The notes: a model not told the origin generated them from the sequence alone. Counted from the stretch's first letter, positions 44,865-54,201 are shown. The stretch: 64,000 bases of DNA from an uncultured Bacteroidota bacterium (GCA_913047695.1 CAJWUI010000002.1:186001-250000), one strand, 5' to 3'. Translations and numbers: made by a program.

Positions 44865-46655
44865 TTAAAGTCTATTTAGCATTAGTAATCTAAAATCTAA
44901 AACCTCTTTTCCAGTTTTCTTTAATGCTTTTATCTTAAGAGTTCCTTTTCCTTTTTTCAAATTAAAAGTACCCACATTCAAAGGAATAAAATCTTTTACA
45001 TAGGATTCAATTCTTTCTACCCTATCATTCTCCGTTCCATACTCTTTGGGATCATAATATTTGGTTATTTTCTTTGAAACCTTTGAATCCTCAAAACTTA
45101 TTTCTATCTCTGAACCAATGGCATCTTTTGCACATGTATAGTAAAGTATAACCTCAAATTTACCTGATTCAGCTACTTCAGCTTCCCACTTTATGCTATC
45201 TTCAGTATTTACCCAATTTGTCATATAACTACAGTTAGGATAATAATTCGATCTTTTAATTGAACCACTAGCAGTAGCATCTCTAGCAGGTATTTGAGTA
45301 TATTTTAAACTGGGATGTCCAATTATAAATGCTCTTTTCTTATTATTTTTCAAATCAATTAATACTTCTTTTTCCCATTTTGATTTAGCATTTTGCATTG
45401 CCTCAAATATTTCAATATAAATTGAAGAAACATTTTTCAACTGGCTTGGATCATTATACATATCATAAAGATTGTTTTGATTATCAAGTCTAAAATTTTG
45501 ACTTCTAACACTTAGTCTCCCCCTCCAATAATTATAAATATATCTATCAGGCCAAATGGTATTATTTTTAAAAATCAATTCTTTTAAGTCCTTTCCATCA
45601 AACTCTTTTTTAGGTTTTACATTTATACCTGACAATGAGATCAACGTTGGTAATAAATCAATACCTGATGCTATTTCTTTTACTTTTTTGCCTTTCGGAA
45701 TTTTATCTTTCCAACTAATTATCATTGGTGATCTAACACCACCTTCATCAGTGGAGCCCTTGATTCCCTTCATACTATCATTCCATCTATTACCATTAGG
45801 TCCATTATCTGATAAATAAATGATAATTGTATTTTGATCTATATTTAAAGACTCCAAAGTATTAACTAATCTTCCAACGTTCCAATCTATATTTTCACAC
45901 ATTGCTAGTGCAGCTTTTGTATGATTATCACCTTTATTATTTATTCCGGATTCTTTATCATTTGAAGGTATCTCCACTGTTCCATTTTGTTTTAGGATTT
46001 TATTTTTGAATTTATCCCAATACTTTTCTGGTACTTGCATAGGACTATGAGGAGTATTGTAAGGCAAAAAAAGGAAAAATGGGTTGTTGGCATTTTTTTT
46101 AATGAATTCTATACCTTGATCGGTTAAATCATCAGTGATAAAACCTTTCCCTTTGACTATTTTACCATTTTTTTCTAAGACTGGATTAAAATAATTTCCC
46201 CAATGGCCAGAACAAAATCCATAAAATTCATCAAAACCTCTTGTATTTGGGTGATAAGGAGCTTGCATTCCATTGTGCCATTTTCCAAATGCAGCAGTTT
46301 TGTAACCAGAAGCTTTGAAAATATCAGCAATTGTTTCTTCATCCAAGTCCATTCTTTCACCCCCACGAGAAACGTCATACACTCCAGTTCTAACATGGTG
46401 TCTTCCTGTTAAAATCTCAGCTCTCGTAGGGGAACATACAGGACTTACAAAAAAGCGATCAAACTTTACTCCACTACTGGCAATTTTATCAATATTTGGG
46501 GTATGTAAATCTTTGTTACCATTTGAACTTAAATCACCCCAACCTTGGTCATCAGTAAGAATTAAAATAATGTTTGGATAAGAATTGGAATTGCTATTAG
46601 ATTCACAAAAAAGAACAGATAATAGAGAAAAAAAAATTAGTAGAAGCCTTAACAT
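44865..46655 (-). CDS. Arylsulfatase A-like sulfatase, exported (CSPTR site)
   Basis: A 596-residue S1 sulfatase with an export signal ending LFCES, possibly a lipoprotein. Metal ligands are in NIILILTDDQGWGD, the formylglycine site is CSPTRAEILTGRH, and further blocks are AFGKWHNG, FLFLPYNTPHSP and IYLSDNGPNG. After the sulfatase core (about residue 450) is a beta-rich C-terminal domain (KWEAEVAESGKFEVILYY) like those attached to Bacteroidetes sulfatases. The target sugar is unknown. It is monocistronic as far as spacing shows. Confidence 0.9.
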   Translation of the reverse strand: MLRLLLIFFSLLSVLFCESNSNSNSYPNIILILTDDQGWGDLSSNGNKDLHTPNIDKIASSGVKFDRFFVSPVCSPTRAEILTGRHHVRTGVYDVSRGGERMDLDEETIADIFKASGYKTAAFGKWHNGMQAPYHPNTRGFDEFYGFCSGHWGNYFNPVLEKNGKIVKGKGFITDDLTDQGIEFIKKNANNPFFLFLPYNTPHSPMQVPEKYWDKFKNKILKQNGTVEIPSNDKESGINNKGDNHTKAALAMCENIDWNVGRLVNTLESLNIDQNTIIIYLSDNGPNGNRWNDSMKGIKGSTDEGGVRSPMIISWKDKIPKGKKVKEIASGIDLLPTLISLSGINVKPKKEFDGKDLKELIFKNNTIWPDRYIYNYWRGRLSVRSQNFRLDNQNNLYDMYNDPSQLKNVSSIYIEIFEAMQNAKSKWEKEVLIDLKNNKKRAFIIGHPSLKYTQIPARDATASGSIKRSNYYPNCSYMTNWVNTEDSIKWEAEVAESGKFEVILYYTCAKDAIGSEIEISFEDSKVSKKITKYYDPKEYGTENDRVERIESYVKDFIPLNVGTFNLKKGKGTLKIKALKKTGKEVLDFRLLMLNRL

Positions 46656-46693
46656 GCTTAAATATATTAAAACAATGGTTTTAGATTAAATTA

Positions 46694-46719
46694 GGGAAAT
46701 AAATTATTTATTAATCCCC
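46694..46719 (-). terminator. Candidate terminator after the pseudoprotease lipoprotein gene
   Basis: On the minus strand TGGGGATT-AATAA and TTATT-TCCC form an interrupted stem (GGGA/TCCC plus AATAA/TTATT) around a five-base loop. It lies downstream of the stop at 46753 and upstream of the sulfatase start. A weak, AT-rich structure. Confidence 0.3.
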
Positions 46720-46752
46720 AAGTTTTTTAGAATTTAAATTGCTTTTTTTAAA

Positions 46753-47976
46753 CTATAATCCAAAAGAACTGATCAAGTTGATTCTCTCATCAATAGTTTT
46801 TTGCATAATTGAATCCCATTCTGTGTAAAATTCCTCAAGTGTTTTATTAAATGTTAATTCAAAAGCATCTTTAAAACCTAGTTGATACAAATTTGGATAA
46901 AAAACCTCATTTAAAGCATTTGGATTTGAAATAGTAGATAATAGATAAGCAACTGCAGGTTCACCCCAATAAAATTTAAGATTAAAACAGTTTTCCGGAG
47001 AAATTTCCTTGAGCGTAATTTCACTACAACTGCTCTGTTCAATAAGTGACTCTCCAAATAAAAATTGTTGTTTTAACCAGTCTTTAATCGGACTAAGATT
47101 ATTATTTGATTCTCTTTTTCTAACAGCATAATCTGCCATAAAAGTGGAAGCTCCACTATAAAACCAATGTGGTCCCCTTCTAGTATCGTCTCCAAACTCA
47201 TAAGTATCACCCAATTCCTCGTCAATAAATGCACTTTCCTGAAGTGCATGATAGTATTCGTAATAAACATTGACCATTTCCTTATAATAATTTTCTGTAC
47301 TTAGAAAACCAATAGGATTTGAAAAAATAAATAACTTCATTCCCCAATCCCTTCTACCATTTAGACCTTTCCCAAATCCAGTAGCCCAATTATTTTCAAT
47401 AGTTTCAATAGATTTAGACATGTAGTAATTAAAATACCCTCCATCACTAATTAATCTTTGGTCGGTAGAGACCAAAGTTGTTGGTAAATAGTTCTCTCCT
47501 TCAAGTGGATAAAGCATGAATTCATAACAACTTAGGGAATTAAATTGAGGGAAAAACTCTTGAAACCTTCTTACTCTAATATCACAGAAACTTTTTGCTT
47601 TCATTTGAACTCCCTCATAATCTTGGCCTATAACCCATAGTTCAATTGGACCCCAGTTTCCAAATTCGTCCATAGCTCCAAGCATAGAACTAATAGTAGC
47701 TTCTTGAACGGCTTCATCAATATCATAAGTAAAATAGAAGTTCGGTTCAGAATCATTCTTCACACCCCATAAATTTTCATTCATTTCTGGATCTAATGGC
47801 CAATAATCGTCTTCATCACAAAAATCATCATTATCCTTATCCGAACATTGCGGAGTCAAATTGACAGCGGTTTCTGTTCTTGTGTCAGATATCAATTCAT
47901 CGGAAAATTCAGTTTCGTACTTTTCTGAACAACTGAAATAGACTATTAAAGCTAGAAATAAATAAGTTTTCTTCAT
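46753..47976 (-). CDS. Lipoprotein with acidic Ca-binding motif and degenerate metalloprotease site
   Basis: A 407-residue protein with a lipobox (YFSCSEK). Residues about 43-63 hold a thrombospondin-3-like Asp-rich stretch, CSDKDNDDFCDEDDYWPLDP. Residues about 235-270 look like a gluzincin core, but the motif reads YEYYHALQ instead of HExxH (first His replaced by Tyr, codon TAC). The following block is WFYSGASTFMADY, where relatives usually have a Glu as third metal ligand. I do not know a named family. It looks like an inactive, surface-anchored protease relative that may bind rather than cut. Confidence 0.55.
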   Translation of the reverse strand: MKKTYLFLALIVYFSCSEKYETEFSDELISDTRTETAVNLTPQCSDKDNDDFCDEDDYWPLDPEMNENLWGVKNDSEPNFYFTYDIDEAVQEATISSMLGAMDEFGNWGPIELWVIGQDYEGVQMKAKSFCDIRVRRFQEFFPQFNSLSCYEFMLYPLEGENYLPTTLVSTDQRLISDGGYFNYYMSKSIETIENNWATGFGKGLNGRRDWGMKLFIFSNPIGFLSTENYYKEMVNVYYEYYHALQESAFIDEELGDTYEFGDDTRRGPHWFYSGASTFMADYAVRKRESNNNLSPIKDWLKQQFLFGESLIEQSSCSEITLKEISPENCFNLKFYWGEPAVAYLLSTISNPNALNEVFYPNLYQLGFKDAFELTFNKTLEEFYTEWDSIMQKTIDERINLISSFGL

Positions 47977-48081
47977 AGAAGTAGGTTTATGGTTATTTAA
48001 CTACAAGATACAAAGATGTCAATTAACTAATAATAGATTCCTAAATCAATTTTGTACTTTAGAAATGTTTAAAAAATAAAA

Positions 48082-49779
48082 ATGAAAACTATTTTAAAAT
48101 CTCTAATTTTTACAATATCCATAATCCATTTTACAAATGCTCAAGATAGAGTAACGGGAAAATCTTATGCTACGCGTTCAGTAGTTTATGCTCAGAATGG
48201 TATGGTTGCCACAAGTCATCCATTAGCAACTCAAATTGGACTTGATATTTTAAAAAATGGAGGAAATGCTATAGACGCAGCCATTGCAGCAAATGCAACT
48301 TTGGGACTTATGGAGCCCACAGGGTGTGGTATAGGGGGTGATTTATTTGCTATAGTATGGGACGGTAAAACAAAAAAATTATATGGCTTGAATGCTAGTG
48401 GACGTTCACCAAAAAATTTATCAATCAATTATTTTGAAAAAATGGGAATGACTAAAGTTCCATCACACGGACCTCTTCCAGTAAGTGTACCTGGTGCTGT
48501 GGATGGGTGGTTTGAGCTTCATGAGAAATTTGGTTCAAAAACTATGACGGAAATACTCGCTCCGGCAATTGGTTATGCTAAAAATGGGTTTCCATTAACA
48601 GAACTCATTGCATGGTATATGAGCAGATCAGTTCCTTTTTTTGAATCAAAAGGATTTCCTAATATCGATGATACGTATAAATTTCAAAATGGAGGGAAAT
48701 TACCTAAGGAAGGGGAAATATATAAAAACAACTATTTAGCCAATACTTACAGAAAAATTGCTGCGAAGGGTAGAGATGTTTTTTACAAAGGTGAGATTGC
48801 AAAGACTATTGTTAAATTCATCAAAGAGCAAGGAGGTTTTCTTTCCGCAAAAGATCTTGCTTCTCATAAGTCCGAATGGGTAGAACCAGTTTCCATAAAC
48901 TATAGGGGTTATGACGTTTGGGAGTTACCACCAAATGGGCAAGGAATAGCTGCCCTGCAAATACTCAAAATATTAGAAGGTTATGATTTTTCTAACATAG
49001 AATTTGGAAGTGCAGAACATTTACATTTATTCACTGAAGCAAAAAAATTAGCATTTGAAGATAGGGCTAAATACTATGCAGATATGGATTTTGTCAAAGT
49101 ACCAGTAGAGAAATTGCTCTCAGAGGAGTATGCTCATGAAAGAAGAAAGCTCATCGGCAAACGTGCAGGAAAATATAACGCTGGAGAGATATCTGCTGGG
49201 GAAACAATCTACATGACAGTTGCAGATAATCAAGGCACAATGGTTTCGCTTATCCAAAGTAATTATCGTGGTATGGGATCAGGAATGGCTCCCCCAAAAT
49301 TGGGTTTTATTTTGCAAGACCGTGGTGAATTATTTAGCCTAACAAGGGGACAAGCTAACAGTTTTGAACCCGGTAAAAGACCGTTTCACACAATTATACC
49401 GGCTTTTGTTACAAAAGATGGAAAGCCATTTTTAAGCTTTGGAGTAATGGGAGGAGATTTTCAGCCGATGGGGCATACTCAGATTATTATGAATTTGATA
49501 GATTTCAAAATGAATCTTCAAGAGGCTGGAGATGCTCCTCGATGGGATCATACCGGTGGATCAACTCCAACTGGAAAAACAACATTAAATACAGGCACAA
49601 TTAGGGTAGAGTCAGGGATCCCATATAAAACTGTGAGAGGATTAATGAATAGAGGTCACAAAGTAGGATTTGCAAGAGGTGTCTATGGAGGCTACCAGGC
49701 GATTTTATGGGATGATGTCAGCAAAGTTTATCATGGAGCTTCTGAAAGTAGAAAAGACGGTCAAGCAGCTGGATATTAA
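48082..49779 (+). CDS. ggt: Gamma-glutamyltransferase, exported
   Basis: A 565-residue Ntn-hydrolase with a signal peptide (cut near TNAQ). Large-subunit blocks are NGMVATSHPLAT, GGNAIDAAIAANATLGLMEP, GCGIGGD and PHGPLPVSVPGAVDGW. The autoprocessing site that exposes the nucleophile Thr is in the GETIYMTVAD region. Small-subunit blocks are SNYRGMGSG, PGKRPFHTIIP and GVMGGDFQPMGH. It transfers or hydrolyses gamma-glutamyl groups, for example of glutathione, in the periplasm. It belongs to the branch with GETIYMT rather than TTH at the nucleophile, so it is possibly more of a hydrolase. Confidence 0.92.
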   Translation: MKTILKSLIFTISIIHFTNAQDRVTGKSYATRSVVYAQNGMVATSHPLATQIGLDILKNGGNAIDAAIAANATLGLMEPTGCGIGGDLFAIVWDGKTKKLYGLNASGRSPKNLSINYFEKMGMTKVPSHGPLPVSVPGAVDGWFELHEKFGSKTMTEILAPAIGYAKNGFPLTELIAWYMSRSVPFFESKGFPNIDDTYKFQNGGKLPKEGEIYKNNYLANTYRKIAAKGRDVFYKGEIAKTIVKFIKEQGGFLSAKDLASHKSEWVEPVSINYRGYDVWELPPNGQGIAALQILKILEGYDFSNIEFGSAEHLHLFTEAKKLAFEDRAKYYADMDFVKVPVEKLLSEEYAHERRKLIGKRAGKYNAGEISAGETIYMTVADNQGTMVSLIQSNYRGMGSGMAPPKLGFILQDRGELFSLTRGQANSFEPGKRPFHTIIPAFVTKDGKPFLSFGVMGGDFQPMGHTQIIMNLIDFKMNLQEAGDAPRWDHTGGSTPTGKTTLNTGTIRVESGIPYKTVRGLMNRGHKVGFARGVYGGYQAILWDDVSKVYHGASESRKDGQAAGY

Positions 49780-49792
49780 ACCATAAAAATTA

Positions 49793-49824
49793 GAAAAAGG
49801 AAATTAATTCATTTTGCCTTTTTC
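49793..49824. terminator. Bidirectional terminator between ggt and the esterase-like gene
   Basis: GAAAAAGG (49793-49800) and CCTTTTTC (49817-49824) form an 8-bp perfect inverted repeat around 16 bases that can pair further (AAAT/ATTT). It lies between the convergent stops at 49779 and 49843. The A-run/T-run flanks suit termination in both directions. Confidence 0.6.
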
Positions 49825-49842
49825 AAAATAATAATATCCATA

Positions 49843-50802
49843 TTACTTATTTTGAAAAAAATTTCTTAAGTAATCTAATTGAGAAGGGTTTATTGAATGC
49901 TCAGCATTGCCTTTTATGTGAACAACATCACCAGATAGGTATGAATATTCAAAAATAACAGGACTCCCTAAAGCTAAACCTTCAGGTGGCAATTTGTCAC
50001 CATTAAATCCCTGATTTTTTGCAATGTAAAAGATTGCATCTTCCGCATTTAAAAAATTCAGTCCAACTTTTGAGTTACCTCCTGAATAAGGGATTGTTGG
50101 ATCATTAATATTACTTATACTTAAATATTTTCTAGAACTAATCGGATTAGTAATTTCTTCATAGCCGCAAAAAGCTGACATAGCATTTGTGACAGCTGTA
50201 TTTTTATAAAAATTGTTATCATGATATTGAGGAACATTTAGATGAGATACCACTGCACAAATTATATCAATATTTGGATTTTCATTTTGAATAAAAATAT
50301 TGTTAGCTAGACCGGCACCATTTGAGCTTCCAAGGATTCTTATTTTATTCAAATTAATATTTGAGTAATTAGCAAGAGTATTAACTAGTTCATCTACCAT
50401 TTCAATGTCTGGAGCATCACTTCTTTCGTCACAAATATTCCAGCTATTTAAATAACCAGTTGGAGCTATCAAAATGTGATCATCTAAAACAGAAGAAAAT
50501 CGATTGATCATCTCTTTACCGTTATTACCATTTTCGTGAAGCAACACGCATACAGGAAATCCGTCAGCTGGTTGAATATTATCAGGGACTTTTATATTTA
50601 TTTCATATGTATAGCCATTTGGTTGCTGTTCCCAAGATTTTTTAATTATTATTTCTGATGAAGATGTTAATTTAAAGTCTGACTTGTTAATTTGATTTGA
50701 CTCAAGGCTGATTTTATTATGACAAGAAAAAAGTACTAATAGGATAAAGCCTAAGATTTTTATAAACAATCTAACTAGTCCAATAGACATGGAGATGGCC
50801 AT
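49843..50802 (-). CDS. Alpha/beta hydrolase (esterase/depolymerase-like) lipoprotein
   Basis: A 319-residue protein with a lipobox (VLFSCHN). Serine-hydrolase landmarks are VCVLLHENGNNG (oxyanion His), ILGSSNGAGL (GxSxG nucleophile) and a late His in IKGNAEHSI. The layout resembles polyhydroxybutyrate depolymerase/feruloyl-esterase-like enzymes. The start at 50802 is the furthest upstream; Met5 (50790) would also leave the lipobox intact. The substrate is unknown. Confidence 0.72.
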   Translation of the reverse strand: MAISMSIGLVRLFIKILGFILLVLFSCHNKISLESNQINKSDFKLTSSSEIIIKKSWEQQPNGYTYEINIKVPDNIQPADGFPVCVLLHENGNNGKEMINRFSSVLDDHILIAPTGYLNSWNICDERSDAPDIEMVDELVNTLANYSNINLNKIRILGSSNGAGLANNIFIQNENPNIDIICAVVSHLNVPQYHDNNFYKNTAVTNAMSAFCGYEEITNPISSRKYLSISNINDPTIPYSGGNSKVGLNFLNAEDAIFYIAKNQGFNGDKLPPEGLALGSPVIFEYSYLSGDVVHIKGNAEHSINPSQLDYLRNFFQNK

Positions 50803-50828
50803 ACGAGGGTAGGTTTTTTTGGTTTACT

Positions 50829-50858
50829 CAAATAAAATAAAAGTCATTCGAAAGCAAA
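50829..50858 (-). promoter_or_regulatory. Candidate promoter of the esterase-like lipoprotein gene
   Basis: On the minus strand TTTG (50855-50858) is followed after 18 bp by TTTATTTG (50829-50836), one mismatch from TAnnTTTG. A second TTTG at 50859-50862 gives a 22-bp spacer. The box lies 26 bp upstream of the start. Confidence 0.4.
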
Positions 50859-50930
50859 CAAAGGTCTTTTATAATTTTTGATAAAAAAAATTACTGTAAA
50901 TCTATCAACATTAGTCTGATACCAAAGTGT

Positions 50931-51395
50931 TTACTCAATTATTATTGTACCTACCATTCCGCCATGAAGTGAACATATGTAATAAAAAGTTCCTGTTTCT
51001 GAAGGCTGCCATGTAATTTTTCCACTTTCAGCACCATTATTACTAACACCGCTAATTGTGTCAGATGTTCCAGTTCTTGAGGCAGTTTTTAGATAAAATG
51101 GATGGCCAGTGGCGGAAACATCAAAGTTTATCGTATCACCAACTTTAAATGTCAAATCAGGATCATTACCCGATACATCTCCGTTTCTATCTGTTCCTGT
51201 TAATGTATAATTTGCACTACTTGAAGCAGTAACATTGATATCAAATGAAGGTGAATCTGATTCAGAATAGTCCGATGAGGAATAATCTGAATTGGAAACG
51301 CTAGATGATGTTTCATCAATCTCTTCGTTATCGCTGTATGTTGAGCAGCCTACTAATAAGATTAATAACACAATGGAGTTTAAAACTTTAATCAT
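50931..51395 (-). CDS. Cupredoxin (plastocyanin-like) lipoprotein
   Basis: A 154-residue protein with a lipobox (LVGCSTY). A Ser/Asp/Glu-rich linker of about 30 residues follows, then one cupredoxin domain. The type 1 copper ligands are all visible: His in ATGHPFYL, then Cys, His and Met in YYICSLHGGMVGTI at the C terminus. It probably carries electrons or copper at the cell surface or in the periplasm. No partner oxidase or reductase is adjacent. Confidence 0.88.
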   Translation of the reverse strand: MIKVLNSIVLLILLVGCSTYSDNEEIDETSSSVSNSDYSSSDYSESDSPSFDINVTASSSANYTLTGTDRNGDVSGNDPDLTFKVGDTINFDVSATGHPFYLKTASRTGTSDTISGVSNNGAESGKITWQPSETGTFYYICSLHGGMVGTIIIE

Positions 51396-51408
51396 TTCAA
51401 TTTTTGCG

Positions 51409-51441
51409 CAAATATAAATAAAGCGACCAAACTAAAACAAA
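51409..51441 (-). promoter_or_regulatory. Promoter of the cupredoxin gene
   Basis: On the minus strand TTTG (51438-51441) is followed by a 21-bp spacer and TATATTTG (51409-51416), a full match to TTTG-N17-23-TAnnTTTG. The -7 box ends 13 bp before the start codon. Confidence 0.55.
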
Positions 51442-51491
51442 AATATTTTAAATTAAAAATCCCCTTCTACTAGAAATGAGCTGAATAGTTC

Positions 51492-51962
51492 CTAATTGTT
51501 TAGAGCAATCTCATTGTTAATAAAAGTTGGATCAAACATGAAATATGCTTGATTTGATTTCATCCCATCCCATTTAAATGCTAAATGAACTGGAATTGTT
51601 GTAGTTTTTTTTGATTTTTTTCCCTCGCCAGTCCACCATGCCCAAACGTGTGTCCATATTTGTCCATTTTCATATTTCGATGTGATATTAGCACCAATTT
51701 CAAATGTTATGTTTTTAAATATTTTGTGATGTAATTTTTCAAAATCAGCAAGCTCTGCTGGTGAAATCACATTTACACCATTTACATTAATTTTAGATTC
51801 AGCCAAAAAGATATTTTTTAACTGAGATTGGTCATTTTTAGGATATAAGTCCATATGTCTTTGGATCATCATAGTCCTTTGGTCATCATTTGATGTCTTT
51901 CCTTTCCATTGAGCTGAGGATAAAACAGGAAATAACAATAAAAACACTAGTATTTTTTTCAT
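51492..51962 (-). CDS. Exported NTF2-like (SnoaL-type) protein
   Basis: A 156-residue protein with a signal peptide cut near SSAQ. The rest looks like an NTF2-like cone: a helical first half, then KNITFEIG, WTHVWAWWTGEG and TIPVHLAFKWDG, the alternating strands typical of SnoaL-like ester cyclase/limonene hydrolase folds. No catalytic residues can be named. The function is unknown. A second exported NTF2-like protein lies at 63062. Confidence 0.65.
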   Translation of the reverse strand: MKKILVFLLLFPVLSSAQWKGKTSNDDQRTMMIQRHMDLYPKNDQSQLKNIFLAESKINVNGVNVISPAELADFEKLHHKIFKNITFEIGANITSKYENGQIWTHVWAWWTGEGKKSKKTTTIPVHLAFKWDGMKSNQAYFMFDPTFINNEIALNN

Positions 51963-52088
51963 TTTAATTGATTTTTAATTAATTAATTTCAATATAAAAA
52001 ACTCTGCAGTATTTTGAACTTTATTTTTTTAATTCTTCTTATTTAATATCACAAATGAAACAGTTAAATATTTATTAGATTTAGTTAA

Positions 52089-52829
52089 ATGATTTTTTTA
52101 CATAAGCTTTTACCTCTCTTTGTAATGCCAACATTGGTATTTATAGCACTAATATTCATATGTACATATAAGGGGTATAAAAAATTAGTTTACCTTTTTT
52201 CAATTTTATTTTACATAGTGTCAACTCCTATATTTTCAAATTTTATAATGAAAATGGTGGAAGGGGAATATAAATATGAAAAATTGGAAAATTTAGAAAA
52301 AGTAGATGCTATTGTGATTCTTGGAGGAATGTTACAAATATATGAATTCGAAAATAATTATACTGTAGAATGGGAGGATCCGGATAGATTTTTTAAAGGA
52401 ATTAAATTATATGATTCTTTAAAATCAGATAAAATTATTTTCACAGGAGGGAAATCTCCTTTCAATTTAACTCAAGTTTCTGAAGGCTCTGTTTTAAAAA
52501 ATTATGCTGTAAAATATGGAGTTTTAGAAGAAGACATAATAGTAACAAAAGAGGTTTTAAATACTTATGATGAATCTCTAGCTGTATCTGAAATACTTGG
52601 TGAAAATAAAACAGTTATCCTAGTTACATCTGCTTTTCATATGAAAAGGGCTAAGCTTTTATTTGAACAACAGGGGATTAAAATAATACCATATAAAGTA
52701 GATTTTAGAAGCTCTATTAACTCAAGGTTATATTTTATAGATTTCATCCCGAATTCTTTAGCCCTAAAAAAAACCGAGATCTCTCTGAGGGAGCTTTTGG
52801 GTAGGCTATACTATAGTTTTCGATGGTAA
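52089..52829 (+). CDS. YdcF/ElyC family membrane protein (DUF218)
   Basis: A 246-residue protein with two N-terminal membrane helices (about residues 8-28 and 33-53) and a DUF218 domain. Blocks are VDAIVILGGMLQ, RFFKGIKLYDSLKSDKIIFTGG, VTKEVLNTYDESLAV and VTSAFHMKRAKLLFEQQG. E. coli relatives (ElyC, SanA, YdcF) act in cell-envelope integrity with activities still unclear. It converges with the DUF411 gene. Confidence 0.85.
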   Translation: MIFLHKLLPLFVMPTLVFIALIFICTYKGYKKLVYLFSILFYIVSTPIFSNFIMKMVEGEYKYEKLENLEKVDAIVILGGMLQIYEFENNYTVEWEDPDRFFKGIKLYDSLKSDKIIFTGGKSPFNLTQVSEGSVLKNYAVKYGVLEEDIIVTKEVLNTYDESLAVSEILGENKTVILVTSAFHMKRAKLLFEQQGIKIIPYKVDFRSSINSRLYFIDFIPNSLALKKTEISLRELLGRLYYSFRW

Positions 52830-52841
52830 TTTTTAAAGGAA

Positions 52842-53285
52842 TTATTCATAATGTGCCCAAACACTTGATTTTCCATCGGAATCAATTGCTAGGACATCAA
52901 AATTTGCTTTTTCATCACTAACCTCCATTCCAGGAACATTTATTCCTGCAGGCATTCCAGGTACGGTTAGTCCGATTATGTTGTTGGGATTTTCCTTAAT
53001 TAGCCTTTTAACATCATCTGCTGGAACGTGACCTTCTATGAAATAACCACTTATCATCGCTGTATGGCATGAAGCTAAATCAATGGGCAAACCAGCATTA
53101 ATTTTTATATCATACATATTTGAGTCCATGTTTTTTTCTAAAGGAAAATCATTTTTTTCCATATGTATAACCCAGTCATGGCAACACCCACAATCAGGAG
53201 ACAAATAAACAATATTTTTATTTTCAGTTTTTTCTTTGCAAGAAAAAAGAAGAGAAATTATTACTATAAGACTATATCTTTTCAT
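52842..53285 (-). CDS. DUF411 lipoprotein, predicted metal-binding
   Basis: A 147-residue protein with a lipobox (LLFSCKE). The DUF411 domain is complete: YLSPDCGCCHDWVIHM with a CxCC motif, LASCHTAMISGYFIEGHVPADDVKRL and GLTVPGMPAGINVPGME. DUF411 proteins often accompany copper-resistance genes. Here a cupredoxin lies within 2 kb but no copper efflux genes are present. It is probably a periplasmic copper/silver-binding protein. Confidence 0.85.
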   Translation of the reverse strand: MKRYSLIVIISLLFSCKEKTENKNIVYLSPDCGCCHDWVIHMEKNDFPLEKNMDSNMYDIKINAGLPIDLASCHTAMISGYFIEGHVPADDVKRLIKENPNNIIGLTVPGMPAGINVPGMEVSDEKANFDVLAIDSDGKSSVWAHYE

Positions 53286-53334
53286 ATTTCAAAATTACAA
53301 AAAACAAAATTGATTAGAAGTTGAAAATTGCATA

Positions 53335-54201
53335 TTAGTTGTTTATGAAAGTCAGAATCTCCTTAACGACTTTTTCATCTCTCAAAATTCTTCTATGGCC
53401 TAGATTTTTTGTGAAAAATGTTTTAGCGTTTTTTATACTTTTCGAAATAAGCTTGGAATCTTCAAAGGGTATTTCCTTGTCATCCTCATCATGAATAATT
53501 AGAGTTTCACATTTTAGGTTTTTCCCAAATTTTTCAGCTGAAAGATTCTCATCGATTTTAATCCCAGTTTTTTGGCTGTAAAATTCAATCATTAAATCAC
53601 CAACTTTCTTACTAACTCGAATTAATCTGAAAAAACTTTGAAAAAGATCATAAACGCTATTAAATGGACTAATAAGCACCAATTTTTTTAGTTTTTTAAT
53701 ATTGAAACATGAACAGTATATTGATGCAAAAGCACCCCCAGAGTAAGCAATAATGGTATCAATAGATCTAATATGTAAATGTAACTCATTTATGCAAGCT
53801 ATGAATTCTGGAATATTTGTTGTTTTTGATGGAGAATTTCCATGAGCTGGAGCATCAAATGAATAAACATCATAGCCTTTTTCAATCAATCCTTTGATTA
53901 TATAATACATATTACTTGCTCTCCCGCTCCAACCGTGAACTAATAAAACTTTCGGACCCTTTCCTTTCCATCTATAGAATTGAATTTTTTTATTAATACT
54001 TTTTATTGTCAAAATTGAAGTATTACATGATTTAAGAGTTGGGATTTCTCTTTCTGGAACCTTGTATTTAATTGGTCTTGTCCAAAGATATCCAGCGAAA
54101 CGCATACATAAATATGGATTTAGAAAATCTAAAGTTTTTATAAAATAAATTATTGACTTCGGGACTATAAGTCCTCTGTTATCTTTTCTATTTTGATCCA
54201 A
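53335..54201 (-). CDS. Cytoplasmic alpha/beta hydrolase
   Basis: A 288-residue alpha/beta hydrolase. Landmarks are VLLVHGWSGRASN (oxyanion region), YDVYSFDAPAHGNS, AYSGGAFAS (nucleophile Ser in an A-x-S-G-G elbow), LIIHDEDDKEIPF (Asp) and LGHRRILRD (His). Start choice: the frame opens with TTG at 54201 and the first in-frame ATG is 32 codons inside. The intervening residues look conserved, so TTG is kept with doubt. No signal peptide is seen. Confidence 0.75.
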   Translation of the reverse strand: MDQNRKDNRGLIVPKSIIYFIKTLDFLNPYLCMRFAGYLWTRPIKYKVPEREIPTLKSCNTSILTIKSINKKIQFYRWKGKGPKVLLVHGWSGRASNMYYIIKGLIEKGYDVYSFDAPAHGNSPSKTTNIPEFIACINELHLHIRSIDTIIAYSGGAFASIYCSCFNIKKLKKLVLISPFNSVYDLFQSFFRLIRVSKKVGDLMIEFYSQKTGIKIDENLSAEKFGKNLKCETLIIHDEDDKEIPFEDSKLISKSIKNAKTFFTKNLGHRRILRDEKVVKEILTFINN

